Assembly (NCBI GenBank): GCA_905220665.1
Contig: CAJNAR010000149.1
Coordinates: 62,001-126,000, forward strand
DNA: 64,000 bases
Origin: Albugo candida
Taxonomy: Eukaryota; Oomycota; Peronosporomycetes; Albuginales; Albuginaceae
Direction: 5' to 3'
Made by a program: the position numbers and the translations under genes. Of this stretch, positions 19,912 to 30,923 are shown in pieces (position 1 is the first letter of the stretch; every line of letters begins with the position of its first letter). The notes under the pieces are model-generated. The model was given only the letters and a program-made list of their open reading frames with translations. It searched no databases and was not told the origin of the DNA.

Positions 19912-21168
19912 CTAGGATGTACTCGGCATGTTGGGTGGGTACATTAGAAGGGCTCGTATCTCGATGGAAGATTTTAGGGCATCCATTTTGAGTTTGACAC
20001 ATTCTTCTTTGTGTTGTAGAATTTCCAGATTTACGTCTACGTACGCAAACATAGCAGTGGAGACTGTCAGTAGTGTCAGTCTAATCTCAGTGTAACATAC
20101 TTACCGTGCGAGTAATTCGATGATAGGTGCTCTTCGTCGTATTCTTGCGAGTTGTATAAAAAATGATCCAGTGCTCTGCGTATTTTTTCAAATCATCGCT
20201 AGCGGTACGAATTGATTCGGATGACACATCCATGCCGAATATAGTCCTCAGGTCTTCCACTATATCTTGCGGATCTTTGAAATCCTTAATTCGCTTTAAA
20301 GCTTCTTCGGTTGGATCAGCTTTAAATTGCTGGTTGGTATTCCTCATCCAGTCAACATGAATGTATAGCAGTAATGGCCACAAATATTGAGCACCGTACG
20401 GATGATGACTCATCTTGGGCAACTTCCTTAGAGGAATTATATCTGGCATGTGGAGTTGATTGGTTTCGCGTTGACTCATTGCTGCCTTTGTCATTCCATC
20501 AAGGTCGTCGCACAGTTCTTCAAAAGTATTTATCAATTCAATAAGGTGAAAGTTATGTTCGCTTATAGATTCGAGTTTTGGTTTGTGATGATATTTGAAT
20601 CTTGGAGGTTTTTGAAGAAACACATCACGTTCGAGTTGGTAGATGTCGAAGGGTTTTGGCATATACGTTGGGCTAGTAATAGCGTTTTGTATTTCTTCAG
20701 TGAATGAAAGTGCACGCATCTTCAGCTGATAGCATAATTCCACCCCTTACAACCGCCATTGCAAAGGATCCATAATAGAGTACACTAAAAAAGATTATCA
20801 GTAGCATCTGAGTTTATAAGCAGCGCAATTTGGTTACCATCGTAGTCTAGTCTGTATGAATTTGCGTCGTGGTCATCACGGAACTTGTAAAATTGCACCC
20901 AGTAATTTGAGCATGTGATAATATCCTTCTTGAGGGCACTCAACCTTTGCTCGTCTACGAGACTGTGAGACGGCACTAACGCGTCGACAGTTTTCTGCAG
21001 ATTTACATCAGATTGAGAGGCCATAAGATCGATCAGAGGTTGCCTGGGTGGTTCGTTTTCTGTAACCCCTATATAAACTGATATAGTTGTAGAGCACAAC
21101 AAGGGCCAACTCGAGGCAAGCAATAAGAAGGCAAAGCTTGAGAGCTTCCAGATGAATACGTGAACCAT
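19912..21168 (-). pseudogene. secreted two-domain protein, candidate effector A (arm A copy, frameshifted)
   Basis: The ATG is at 21166-21168. A signal peptide (LSSFAFLLLASS core, ending near LLCS) is followed by domain copy 1 (NYWVQFY, then KMRALSFTEEI) and domain copy 2 (LRTIFGMD, HWIIFY, then KMDALKSSIEI in exon 3). Introns are likely at about 20727-20785 (GTGTAC..ATCAG) and 20037-20104 (GTAAGT..GTAG); exon 3 is 19912-20036. Compared with arm B one base is missing in a T-run near 20788, and one near 20143 (GCAAG-AATACG). Each breaks the frame. The region between the exons 1 and 2 may instead be old coding sequence with a TAA, because effector 1 is continuous there. As written the gene cannot make a full product. 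Same unrecognised family as effector 1. Confidence 0.6.
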
Positions 21169-21965
21169 TCTACCGAGCGATTCGATGAGTGCGAAGTGGG
21201 TGGCCGGCAGTATCTGTAAAAGTGAGTAAAATTATTTGCTTTCCGGTCCTTCTAGGAGTGGGATGCTATAAAAATAAGTGGCTGAGATTGAACGCTGATC
21301 AAATCTAACCGTTCTACTTCGATGTCCTATTTCTGTTATTAGTTATTTTGCACGGAGTTAAATGTCCTATCAAAGTGATTATTGAATAATTTTCTCTTCC
21401 AGTTTCTCTGCTTTGCTTTTTAAGTTTGTACATGACATTACATAAACTACACGTATTTGCACCTTAACCCAGAACAGGAGTGTCTAAATCACAAGGCAAT
21501 GTTCCGCATGTCTATTACTGAAGCTCGTGACTATGACCAACTGATCACTTTTGTCAAACTAGGAAAAAACAGCGCTGTCCTGAGAGATTACTTATGCGTC
21601 AATTGCGCCGCACAGACAATGATACTATGGTCACATATAGCTGAAAGGTGTCGATATTACTGGAGTTAGATTAAAGACTTTACTGATACACCTAGGCTAT
21701 CTTATGTCACATACACACGCACACCAAAGTTACACGAGCTACCTGTGAGCATTGATAATATTTGGTGCTGTTTACTTATTGCGGCTACGTGAACCCACCG
21801 CAATACGAGGCTCTGCGCAGCTTGTGATCAATAAAAATGTCCTAGAATAACTTTTTGAGCACTTCAGATGAAATTTGGAAAGTGAGATATATTAAATGGA
21901 GGAGGTCCTTAGTTCACTTTACTAGCTAGTCTAAGCCTTCTCGTACTATACGCCCACAGCCACTT
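21169..21965. promoter_or_regulatory. upstream region of effector A up to the inner end of arm A
   Basis: About 800 bp mirrored in arm B (37800-38591). It shares short words with the region upstream of effector 1. No gene is supported. The inner end of the arm is at the segment containing CTTCTCGTACTA. Confidence 0.4.
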
Positions 21966-22264
21966 CTCAATTTGCCGGCTGCTACGCACCTCGCAAACGT
22001 GATTCAAAACAACAAACAACCACCTCTCAACCAAACCAACGTTTTTGACTACTATTCTCTCCAACAGAATGGCTCTATCGACATTTCGCATCTACCCGTC
22101 GTTACGTCGTCCGACGAATCACAACTCGTGCACCTGTTTCAACTGACAATGTTTCTTTGTATGCGGCCAATGCAGCCAATCAGATTTCACGGAATCTGAA
22201 ACGGTCTAATCAGATGTGACCATGACTGCCGATTAGTCCGCCTAAGGAGATTCCTTCCATTCCT

Positions 22265-22693
22265 ATGGACATCGATGACCCAGCGACGCCATCATCTCCT
22301 TTATCCGCAAAAAGACCGGTTCATATCGATAACCGACCTACCTTGGCGGATATTTTGAAGGGTCGGGAGGAAATGCGCAAGGATAAAGCGGTCAAAAAAG
22401 CAACCTGGAAGGTTGAAATGCCAAAGCCTTTAGCTGCAGATCTACGCGCTATTGAACAAATTTTCGAAGCGGGCCATCCAAGTTGGGAGGTTTTGTCTGC
22501 TCGCTTAACTGCAGCAAAACCTGTCGCGTTACCGAGTGCCAAATTCTCGGTTGTGTTGGAGACTGGTCAAGCGCTGGTTCGAACCCCACCAGCGCACATT
22601 TTGCAATCCTTTGTTCGAGATCACGGTAATGTGATCGTTGACGAGCTTTTGAAGCTGGAAAGATTGGCCAATTGCAAAATTACCTGGTGGTAA
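22265..22693 (+). pseudogene. LINE ORF1-like fragment
   Basis: A 142-codon open frame from ATG 22265 codes a hydrophilic protein with ADILKGREEMRKDKAVKKATWKVEMPKP and an HILQSFVRDHGN segment. It precedes the endonuclease and RT pieces in the correct order. It is interrupted at 22693, after which a related frame (RLLVTEEEVYQKWPM) continues. The nucleic-acid-binding role is inferred from position only. Confidence 0.5.
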
Positions 22694-24779
22694 TTTGAGA
22701 CTACTCGTTACCGAAGAGGAAGTCTACCAGAAATGGCCCATGAAAAAGTTACGATTCTCGGTAACACCTACTCTTCCAAGAATTTGATATTCTCGTTTCA
22801 CGATTTTTCGTGGATTTATTCGTAATTGGACCGGAAATATCCACACTCACACTTGCGTCGGCATTGCATCGTCTGGGTTGCGACGTTCTGTATGAGAACT
22901 TTCGTGAAGCAGTGGCTTCCAAAAGACTTGCAATGTCGACTTGGAGAGTTTATTTCCGAGGCACCAGCTGTCCTGAGTAGCTCATTGTTGGCGGAAAAGT
23001 TTATGAGCAAATATATATCGAGGGGAGATACTATTTGGCTCGAGGCAAATTCTCTCCACTCCCGGTTGATTCGTTGAGGATGGGTCAGCGCAGTCCGTAA
23101 TGCTTACTGCTGCCGGTGAAAACTCCTCAACCGAATCAGCCACCGACAAAAAACTTCTTTTCATCGGCTAAAAGTCATCCCGTGAAGTCTAAACCAATAT
23201 CAAAACAAGGCAAAAGCAACGTCGACATGCCTGACGTTTCTAAAATAGGTCTCAAAAACAAGCTTCCTGCTCGTAAAGCCACTTCCGGTCGCAACGTTGC
23301 TGATGGAAAAGCATCCGAAGTTACCAAAACCGGATCTACCTCAGCAGGATATTCCCTCCGTTGTTCCGGATTTCAACAAAAATACAGAAAACATTGCAGC
23401 AAAAGCAACGTCAAAGTCTACTGCAGACACGTGGACTCCGATTCGAACTCGCAACAAGCGTAATCGATCATTTTATCGCTTTCAGAGTTTACTGAGCAAC
23501 GCCCCTCCCAAATCATTGGAGGTTTTGCTACAAGCAATTACTTTAATGTGCTTGGCTCGGTAGACGTGGATTTCGTGAAAATTGACGTAACAACGAAAGA
23601 CGACTTTGGCAAGAGGTACCAGATTGTATCATCGCAGCTTGTCGTTAACAATGATCTGGACAATTCCATATAAGGATCTCACTTCATCAAGGAAAACCAC
23701 ACCCGGATCGAAAAGGACGATCGTCCTCCTCGTGTGGCAGAAGTGGTGTATTTCCTAATTCAAGATGTGGAAACAGCTCAGACACCTCCTTGAACAAAGA
23801 ATGCGATCGTGAAGGATGTTCATGTTGCGAAAGAAAGCAAGCATGCTGTATTCACATCCAACGGAGACAGTATTCTCCACTTTGCATTGGATCACCCTAT
23901 AGCACTGCATGGAGTGCTAAAACGTTGCATGAGGTCCAATGACCCATGCTTGGAGCAAGTGGTGCGAGTCCACACAATAAATCGTGTATTGGCAGCATCC
24001 GAACCGAATTCGGGTACCACATTCAGCAAAAAATGGTCGAAGAAAGTCGATGGTTCCGTTTCGGCAGTTCGAAATCTTATTCTCGCAACGGTCGGCAACT
24101 GGTTGACCACATCAGTGGAAGTGGAAGAATTGACACGAGCAACATTCTCGCTTTCGTTCTTCGAGCTAATGTTGCACCATATATCATAGCGACCACTGGA
24201 TCCAGTACGTTACTGGTCAACCAGTGCTGTGGATTCCAACTCACCACTGTCGTCTGCTTCACACGAATGTGTTGTTGCACATTTTGCGTTCACCGCTGGG
24301 AACACTTTGCCTGAGCGGGTGGTTTGACGCACAGTGAAGGAGTCCAATTTTTGATGACTTGGTGTAGTTACAGTCATCGACTCTTCTTCTTATAGACAAA
24401 GCTTCCATCCTACAGCTGAAGGAGGAAGACGGAGCTCACAAACTCGTCGTTGGACCCCTTTCAGTTTATTACTAAGGGAAGCTCATCGGATTTCAATTCT
24501 TGGACCAATAAATTTCTGTCAATACAAACGGATCAAAAAGAATGGTCACCTTGCCATCCAACATACCTTTTCCAAATACGCACTTTGTTGCTTGCAGGGT
24601 ACACGTTTTCGTGATCGTCAGCACCTGGAGACATTTCGTTTTCACCTGGCATCGACCTTCAACACTAAATCTTTTGTCAGTGATACGAATGGTCTTCATT
24701 CTCACCCCTCTCGGGAACGAGTAAACGGTGTAATGACTATTCTCCGAAACAATTTCCTGGTTTTCAAACTGCGGAAGTA

Positions 24780-25410
24780 GTACCCAATATCACGGTTCAA
24801 GATCGTTATCTGGTTATTCGTTTGGTGGTTCATGAAGCACCAGTATACGTCCACAACGTTTATGCTCCTGTGGATTCAACGGAACGAAAAACTTTTTTCG
24901 ATCAGCTTCCAACTGGATCGTTCGAAGCAAAAGCATCACACATCGTTTGTGTTGATCTCAATACAACTCTGTCCAAGTTTCGATCGTTCTAGTGGTGCTT
25001 CTCGACACGAACCGAGTCGGTTCTCGTGTATGGAATGGATTTCAAAATTGGGTGTTATTGATGCGTGGCGGCAACAGCATCCGGAAGAACTTGTCTTCAC
25101 GGGACCTCAGCCAAGACGTATTCGGCTGGATTACATCCTTTAGTCGAAAAATCTGTTCCGTACAATTTATAACGATTCCAGTAATGCCATCCTTCCTCAC
25201 ACGGGGGACCATTTGGCAAATGCACTCACGTTTGCAAATCCGAGCCAACTTCAGGGCCGTGGTTACTGGAAATGTCCTCTCTCATTATTCGAGTACCCAG
25301 TTATCACAGAAGCTATCGAAGCGGAAGAAGATCCTATTCTAGAAAAGCTTCGTGCTTCTTCATTACCGGGAAAGGATTGGGAACGTTGGAAGAAGTATAT
25401 GAAGCGTTTA
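24780..25410 (+). pseudogene. LINE endonuclease domain remnant
   Basis: In one frame the sequence gives VQDRYLVIRLVVHEAPVYVHNVYAPVD followed by FFDQL and VCVDLNTTLS. NVYAP and the GDFN-equivalent VDLN are hallmarks of the exonuclease-endonuclease-phosphatase fold of LINE APE domains. Further pieces (LHPLVEKSV; ITEAIEAEEDP; WERWKKYMKRLL) follow in other frames, as in the EN-to-RT linker of this element type. Confidence 0.6.
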
Positions 25411-26038
25411 CTTTGATAAATTTACAAGAAGCTTCGACGTCAAGAGGAAGATGAGCTCGTTCGAGCTCAACTGGAGTTGGAACATGCTGCATCCGCTTAT
25501 AGCATGTCGAATCAAGATCAAGAAAAGCAGGTGTACAAAGCAGCACTCCATGCTTATCCTCAACGAGTGACGAGCTCCTCTAAGTACAATTAAGACTCCG
25601 TGTTCGACCACCAGATGAAGACTATGGAGAAATCATCCCGATATTTATTCGCTCCGTCGATTCAACTATTCATCGTGTTCCTTTGGAAGAAGTACTCCTT
25701 CCGAATGGCGAATTGTCAGCGAATCCAATCGACATCACACTTCAGTTCACTGATCACTGGGGTGGAAGTATGGATGATAAAGCAAGTTCGACTGAAGTCC
25801 TTGTGTTCGAAAACAACAAACGCTGACCGACTCAATAACGAGGGCATTACCCAGCTCTGATGAGTCGTTCTTTTCTGCTACGTTAACCAAATCGGAAATG
25901 GTTGGAGATTTAAAAAGTATGCGCGGACACTCATCACCTGGAATGGATGGATTGCCGGCAGCATTATACCAACTCACTCCGAGCGTTTTTGGTGAATGTT
26001 TGCAAATTGTCTTTGACGGACAACTTGGTTGAGGCTCT

Positions 26039-27005
26039 TTGCTGCGCTCTCAGCGTAGTTCGGCAATCCCGTTGCTTTACAAAAAAGGATCTCAAACAGA
26101 ACCTGGCAACTATCGTCCTATCGCATTGATATGCGTGGATGTAAAAGTGCTGTCGAAAGTACTTGCCTATCGACTCCAGAAAGTGCTTCCGAAACTAATA
26201 CACGAAGATCAAAAAGCATTTCTGAGAGGCAGATCCATCCACCATCACATTTGGTACACTAGTGATCTACAGGATTTGATCACTCATCGTGGTGAATTTT
26301 GAGGAAGCGTACAATCGAGTGGACTGGTCTTACATGTTTGCAGTGCTTTCGAAAATGAATTATGAAAATTCGGTTATTAAGTGGATAAAGGTTCTATACA
26401 CCAACACGACTGTTTCGTTGTTGTTGAATGCAACGCTTTCACCGAGGATCCATCTCGGGGAGTGAAACAAAGTGATCCACTCTCTTCGCATTGCTCTTTC
26501 TAATGAAAATCGAGCCGCTGGGTAATTTATTGCGGAGGACCGAGGCCCTGGTATTTTTATCACTCTAGTGGATACATCAACCAGTTTATTCTTTGCGGAC
26601 GACTCGACTTTGTTATCGTCTTCGCTCGGTGGAGTGGGAGCGCAGCTTGATATCGTTCAACATTATTGTGATGGTTCAGGAGCAAAGTTAAATCTGTCCA
26701 AGTCGACTTTACTTTCTCTTAATCGTCGTCAAGTATGTCAGCCGTTCGCTTTGGTGAAAGTTCTATCACGTTGCGAGTCGGGCAAGTATCTAGGAGCTCC
26801 TTTCAGTCAATCACTAGTGGGTGATTTGATGATTGAATTCCTAGAAGATCGTTGCTATGGTGGTTTTCGTCAGTGGTTCGTCTTGCAAGAACGCTACGTG
26901 GACGTTTACTGGTGGCGCATACTATGTTTTTCTCAAGATTATGGCATTTTACGGCACATTTTCATATCCCGCAGCATTTACCGCGACGCTGGCAATCGAT
27001 GTTGA
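26039..27005 (+). pseudogene. LINE reverse transcriptase remnant
   Basis: The frame from 26075 reads KKGSQTEPGNYRPIAL, SKVLAYRLQKVLPKLIHEDQKAF and GRSI, which are RT motifs 0-2. After a frame change near 26300, EAYNRVDWSYMF (motif A, the first Asp replaced in context by E-A-Y-N-R-V-D) is seen. FFADDSTLL at 26589-26615 is the catalytic FADD box. The element therefore had a LINE-type polymerase. Frameshifts at about 26300 and 26560 inactivate it. Confidence 0.75.
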
Positions 27006-28690
27006 ATCGATTTGGGTCTAGTCGAAATTACGAGCGGGATGCAACTCACATGCAACTATTTCGATCGGAACTTTATATCTCACTTATTCACAAGGTGCTT
27101 TACAGGTTCCGATGATCGATATTCATTTAAAGAAGCAACGAATACAATTCCTCCAACAATTTGCGCTCCATTCAAGTACGGCTGTTCCGAGCAACTGGAC
27201 ACTGACTGGAATGGAGATGGTGGAGACCATCTTACCCAACTTTGGACCGTTCAACCGCTTGATATCTTAACGATATCACCTCGTAGGCATTCTACCATGG
27301 TTCGTTGGAATGTAGCGTCATCATGGTGGAAGTAGACGTGCGTTTGGTGGAGTCAAAGTAAATGGGAGCTCACACCGACGACTTTGTCTTCGCAGGAGCA
27401 ATACATAGTTATGTTAAATGCTCCTGTGGGGTTTTATATGGATAATCATCTTCACTTTGAGTAGCGAAAACGTTCTACTAGTGCTGTTGCTCATCCTCGA
27501 TGTATGGGAATGTTTCCAGAACCTGCGCGTACTTTTCGAATGTAGTTCGCTCAAGCGTTTCGTATCCGTTCTCTGCATGACTTGTTAGGTGGAAGATTAA
27601 GTTGGTTCGATTCGTTTTCAGAGTTTGTCTTGCGTTTCAGTACGAACTCAGATGGCACTCCAGCTGAAGTTTCCACGACCAAGCTTGTGCGACGATTATA
27701 CGTCGAAGCTAATCAAATTCTTCGTCGACTTCAACCAGAGGTTGTGTTGTTGTGTCCTGAGCATTCACTGAACGGAGCTCATCCGTTTCATCTTGGCATC
27801 CAAGTTTCGGATAAGAAAGTTTTGTTTTCAAATATTCCTCGGAATCAACTCTTTCGAGTTATTAGTATAGCAGAACCACCGGATAAGCCGCACCCAATGT
27901 TGCTGCACTTACCGGAGAGGGACCGGACATCTGCTTCGACTTGGGTAAAGGATTTCTCAAAGGGTTTCCAACGTCTTCGTGGACGTTTATTACCAATCTA
28001 ATCGGACATTCAGATCCGACTTACATATTCAATTCTACCAGTGCGATCCCGGTTCTGGTTTATGAAGCAAGCTCATCCGTAAATCATCTTGTGCACACAG
28101 GAGCATTGTGGTGAGGTGGAAAGTTATCAGCATCTGTTTTTCGACTATAAGGACATACACGATTTGGGAAGAGCTATTTCCATCGTGGATAGCTTTCTTT
28201 TCAGCTCGACCTAAGTGGTCGCACATTGCGTGTCTACGACTTCCTCTCCTCCGTGAAACGTGGAAGCCATTCAGGGTGTTGTTGGAGGATCTTTGGTTTG
28301 CATTGGTTGCCATTGCGATCCACTTTATCTGGACGGATCGCAATCGACGACTATTCGATCAAGCATCTTCAACACCAACAGGACCAGCTATATCGGTGAT
28401 CTGTAGCAGATTCAGTGCCCATATTCGGTTTTACCAACGGCAGTGCTATGATCCCGCACAGCTTGATCAGCTTCAGACGGTTTTGCTCGGCCTATTGCAA
28501 TCGGGTTCATCTAAACGATATTTCTCCAGTAGATCAACTCTTTTCAAGATACGAAGGCGCGAGCGCTTATAAGTCTGGTCTGAGTGGTCTAGTCTACTCA
28601 CCGGTCCTTGCTTGCGACACGTTCACTTTTGTGTGACTTTGCAAGTCCCATCTGCATGTATTTTATGTTATTTATTAGATTCTAGGCATT

Positions 28691-28981
28691 TAGAGAAGTC
28701 ATTTTCATCTAATTCCAGTAATATAGACAACTTCAACACTGAGTGGTAGTAGTTGTTACAAGTGAGTATATATTGATTCTGTCTGATGTCAATTTGTGTG
28801 AATGTTAGCCAATGAAATAGGAGGGTGACTGAATACTATCAAGAGGGTGAGTGAATGCTAAAGGCTCCCTATAAAATGCAAGATAGCCTAAGCATTCAAA
28901 CAAGTCAGTTTGTCTAATTCCACCAATGTAGACACCGGTGAATATCGTAACGACTGCCAGTTTTATCATAATTTTATAACG
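28691..28981. other. 5' flank of the DHH phosphatase with a diverged direct repeat
   Basis: About 290 bp between the LINE and the phosphatase. A word of the form TCTAATTCCA-x-x-AAT-x-TAGACA appears twice, near 28709 and near 28912, roughly 200 bp apart. No gene is supported. Confidence 0.35.
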
Positions 28982-30325
28982 ATGATTAAGAAACTTTTCG
29001 GTGAGCCAAAATGGAAGAAAATAGCTATTGATCAATTGGAAACAACTTCAGACTCATACAATCAATTCTCAAAGCGGAATCGCATTGTACTTTCTTCCTA
29101 TTGCAGGAACAAGAGAGATGGCTCGGATTTACCGAACGAACTTACATTTGTCATAGGGAATGAAGCGGCCGATGCGGATTCAGTGATAAGCTCTCTGCTG
29201 TACGCCTTCTACAAGTCAAAAGCAGCACAGAACGAAAAGACTTACATTCCCGTGGTATCAATTCCACGCGAGCAGCTCGAATTGCGCTGTGAGATTGTTT
29301 CGTTGCTACAAGCTTTACGGATCGATCTACAGGACGTACACTTTGTTGACGAAATCGATTGGAAAGAATTGATCCAAAAGCATAAGACAGCACTGAGCTG
29401 GATTCTAGTGGATCATAATCATTTGACCAACAAGCACATCTATCAAGCGGTCGAATCATCGAGTCACTTTGATATAGATTCCCTTGATGTGAAAGAAATC
29501 ATCGACCATCACCAAGATCAGAATAAATACCTTCAAGCTTCTTATCGCAATGTTGCATTTCAAGACAGCCGTGCGCTGGTCGGTTCTTGCTGCACACTTG
29601 TGGCTGAGCAACTGAGGTCCACGAGATATATCCCTGATCAGGCAACGAAGTCTGAGGCTGGCTTGCTTTCTACGTTGCTGCTATCGGTCATATCACTCGA
29701 CACGATAAACTTTGACTCATCAGCTAAGAAAGCAACAAGCAGAGATGTCGCAATGGCAAAATGGCTTGAAACATATTCCTATGCTAGTACAGACTGTCTT
29801 TACGAATGGCTTGCTGCTCAGAAATCTAATGAAGAACACTGGAAGAAGTTTTCTTTCCGAAACTGCCTCGATTATGATTATAAGGAGTTTGGTATCAATG
29901 AATGGAGTGGACATCGCTTTGGCATAAGTTCCGTCTTGATCAGTTTGGAGAAAGTCGCTGCAAAGTGTGGAACGAAAGATGCGTTTTTAAATGAACTGAA
30001 CGAATTCTGCTGCAAGAATTCTATCAAATTTCTCATCATTATGACAATAGAGCGTGACAACGAAACACAAGCTGTAAAGCGAGAGGTTTTATTCTATGAG
30101 GACGGACCCACAGATTATACCAAGCAATGTCTCAACTATTTAGTCATCGACAAGAGCAATGACTTGAGATTACTACCTCTTCCAGATTTTGAATATCAAG
30201 ATACTGATCACATCCGTGTTTTTCGTCAATGCAACGTTGCGGCATCGCGTAAACAATTGGTTCCCCTGCTAAAGGAAGCATTGAATTCTACTTTTGATGG
30301 CAGTCAAAGCAAAACGGAAGCCTAA
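28982..30325 (+). CDS. DHH-family exopolyphosphatase / Prune-like phosphoesterase
   Basis: One exon of 447 residues from ATG 28982. The DHH family motifs are in place: GNEAADADSVISS (motif I, the Asp pair replaced in part by DADS), WILVDHNHLT (motif II), IIDHHQDQ (the DHH box) and VGSCCTLV (motif IV). A C-terminal DHHA2-type domain follows, with FGISSVLISLEK. Such enzymes (yeast Ppx1, animal Prune) hydrolyse inorganic polyphosphate, short-chain polyphosphates or cAMP in the cytosol, using Mn or Mg bound by the His/Asp residues. All metal-binding positions I can identify are present, so it is likely active. The frame is open slightly upstream of the ATG, but the only earlier start-like codon is TTG. 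Flanks are the LINE on the left and a tiny gene on the right. Confidence 0.85.
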   Translation: MIKKLFGEPKWKKIAIDQLETTSDSYNQFSKRNRIVLSSYCRNKRDGSDLPNELTFVIGNEAADADSVISSLLYAFYKSKAAQNEKTYIPVVSIPREQLELRCEIVSLLQALRIDLQDVHFVDEIDWKELIQKHKTALSWILVDHNHLTNKHIYQAVESSSHFDIDSLDVKEIIDHHQDQNKYLQASYRNVAFQDSRALVGSCCTLVAEQLRSTRYIPDQATKSEAGLLSTLLLSVISLDTINFDSSAKKATSRDVAMAKWLETYSYASTDCLYEWLAAQKSNEEHWKKFSFRNCLDYDYKEFGINEWSGHRFGISSVLISLEKVAAKCGTKDAFLNELNEFCCKNSIKFLIIMTIERDNETQAVKREVLFYEDGPTDYTKQCLNYLVIDKSNDLRLLPLPDFEYQDTDHIRVFRQCNVAASRKQLVPLLKEALNSTFDGSQSKTEA

Positions 30326-30500
30326 TCGAATTAGTGTGCGAATTTTTTGTATCGTTTAATGCCACATTCATACCTCCCCCAGATGTGTAGTTCCTTACTT
30401 TGTCTGCTTTCCTATCCACACAACCAATTGAACGGAGTTTTGTATATTTGACTGCTTGTCGGCACGGACAGCTTACAAATTGACCGAGTTTTGTTTTGTT

Positions 30501-30809
30501 TCACGAAATGCGACCATCATGTCTTCTCACAAAATAGATATGAAATGATTTGTCGTGTGCGACAAAATGGGCGTTAAATCCATGTTTTTCGAACAAATGT
30601 GAAGCAGGTCTATGCGTTTTGGTATCCTGGATAACAAGCAATCTCGATGGAATATCCGGAAAGATTGTCGACTAATATTCGTATAGAGCCATGAGCAGCT
30701 ATTGCTTTGGCAGTGATACAGACGATATAGGACATATCCAGTCGTGCTTTTGGCTGAGTAACTCTTCATGGATGCATTTAGCTTGCCATGGGAGTGATAT
30801 ATTTTTCAT
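30501..30809 (-). CDS. tiny two-exon protein of unknown function
   Basis: Exon 1 is 30720-30809 and exon 2 is 30501-30671, joined by a 48-bp GT..AG intron in phase 0, giving 86 residues. The spliced peptide is rich in conserved-looking residues: MKNISLPWQAKCIHEELL, KHDWICPIS, then PDIPSRLLVIQD, ASHLFEKHGFNAHFV and SFHIYFVRRHDG. Composition (W, H, C, F in patches) is unlike random translation, and the two exons only make sense together. No family was recognised. It lies between the DHH phosphatase (convergent, 175 bp) and the CENP-B-like gene (same strand, upstream). Expression or conservation in related species would settle whether it is real. Confidence 0.45.
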
Positions 30810-30923
30810 ATTACTGTGGCTTGTGAGTTCGAATCGTAAAAGAATTCCATTTTACTATCTGAGAAAAAGCCTCACTTTATGACTTGAACAGGAGTCCAAT
30901 TGAGTGCAAGTTATATGTAAGAT

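Larger units (their letters stand above)
11690..21965 (+). repeat. arm A of a giant inverted duplication
   Basis: This segment is the reverse complement of 37800-48528 apart from small indels and one larger difference near 19.4-19.9 kb / 40.05-40.7 kb. In the THH1/TOM1 gene and beyond, mirror positions sum to about 60,222-60,227; in the effector they sum to about 59,760, so arm B is about 460 bp longer between these points. The outer end (about 11690) falls inside ureF: similarity fades over the last 25-30 bp. The inner end lies near 21965, just past the shared GTACGAGAAGGCTTAGAC segment. The arms keep the same gene order in mirror image. Confidence 0.9.
21966..28690 (+). mobile_element. decayed non-LTR (LINE-type) retrotransposon
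   Basis: Pieces of a LINE lie in order on the plus strand: an ORF1-like protein (22265-22693), a Lys/Pro-rich stretch (23.1-23.6 kb), an endonuclease domain (about 24.78-25.4 kb) and a reverse transcriptase (about 26.05-27.0 kb). A C-terminal region with no named domain follows (27.5-28.6 kb). Many frameshifts and stops separate the pieces, so it is dead. The order APE-type endonuclease before RT, with an ORF1 in front, fits the L1/Tx1-like group. Ends are approximate: the 5' end is where arm A stops, the 3' end is set by the last coding-like sequence. No LTRs or clear poly(A) tail were seen. Confidence 0.75.

Noticed and set aside
21900..21965. AGTACGAGA words near the inner arm ends resemble the sarcin-ricin loop of large-subunit rRNA
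   Set aside because: Only about nine bases match; the flanks do not follow rRNA.
28910..28981. Extended start of the DHH phosphatase, likewise of PRL, CFAP44, UreF, RBJ and the SLC1 carrier
   Set aside because: The extended frames begin with TTG or GTG, not ATG; the first in-frame ATG was used instead.
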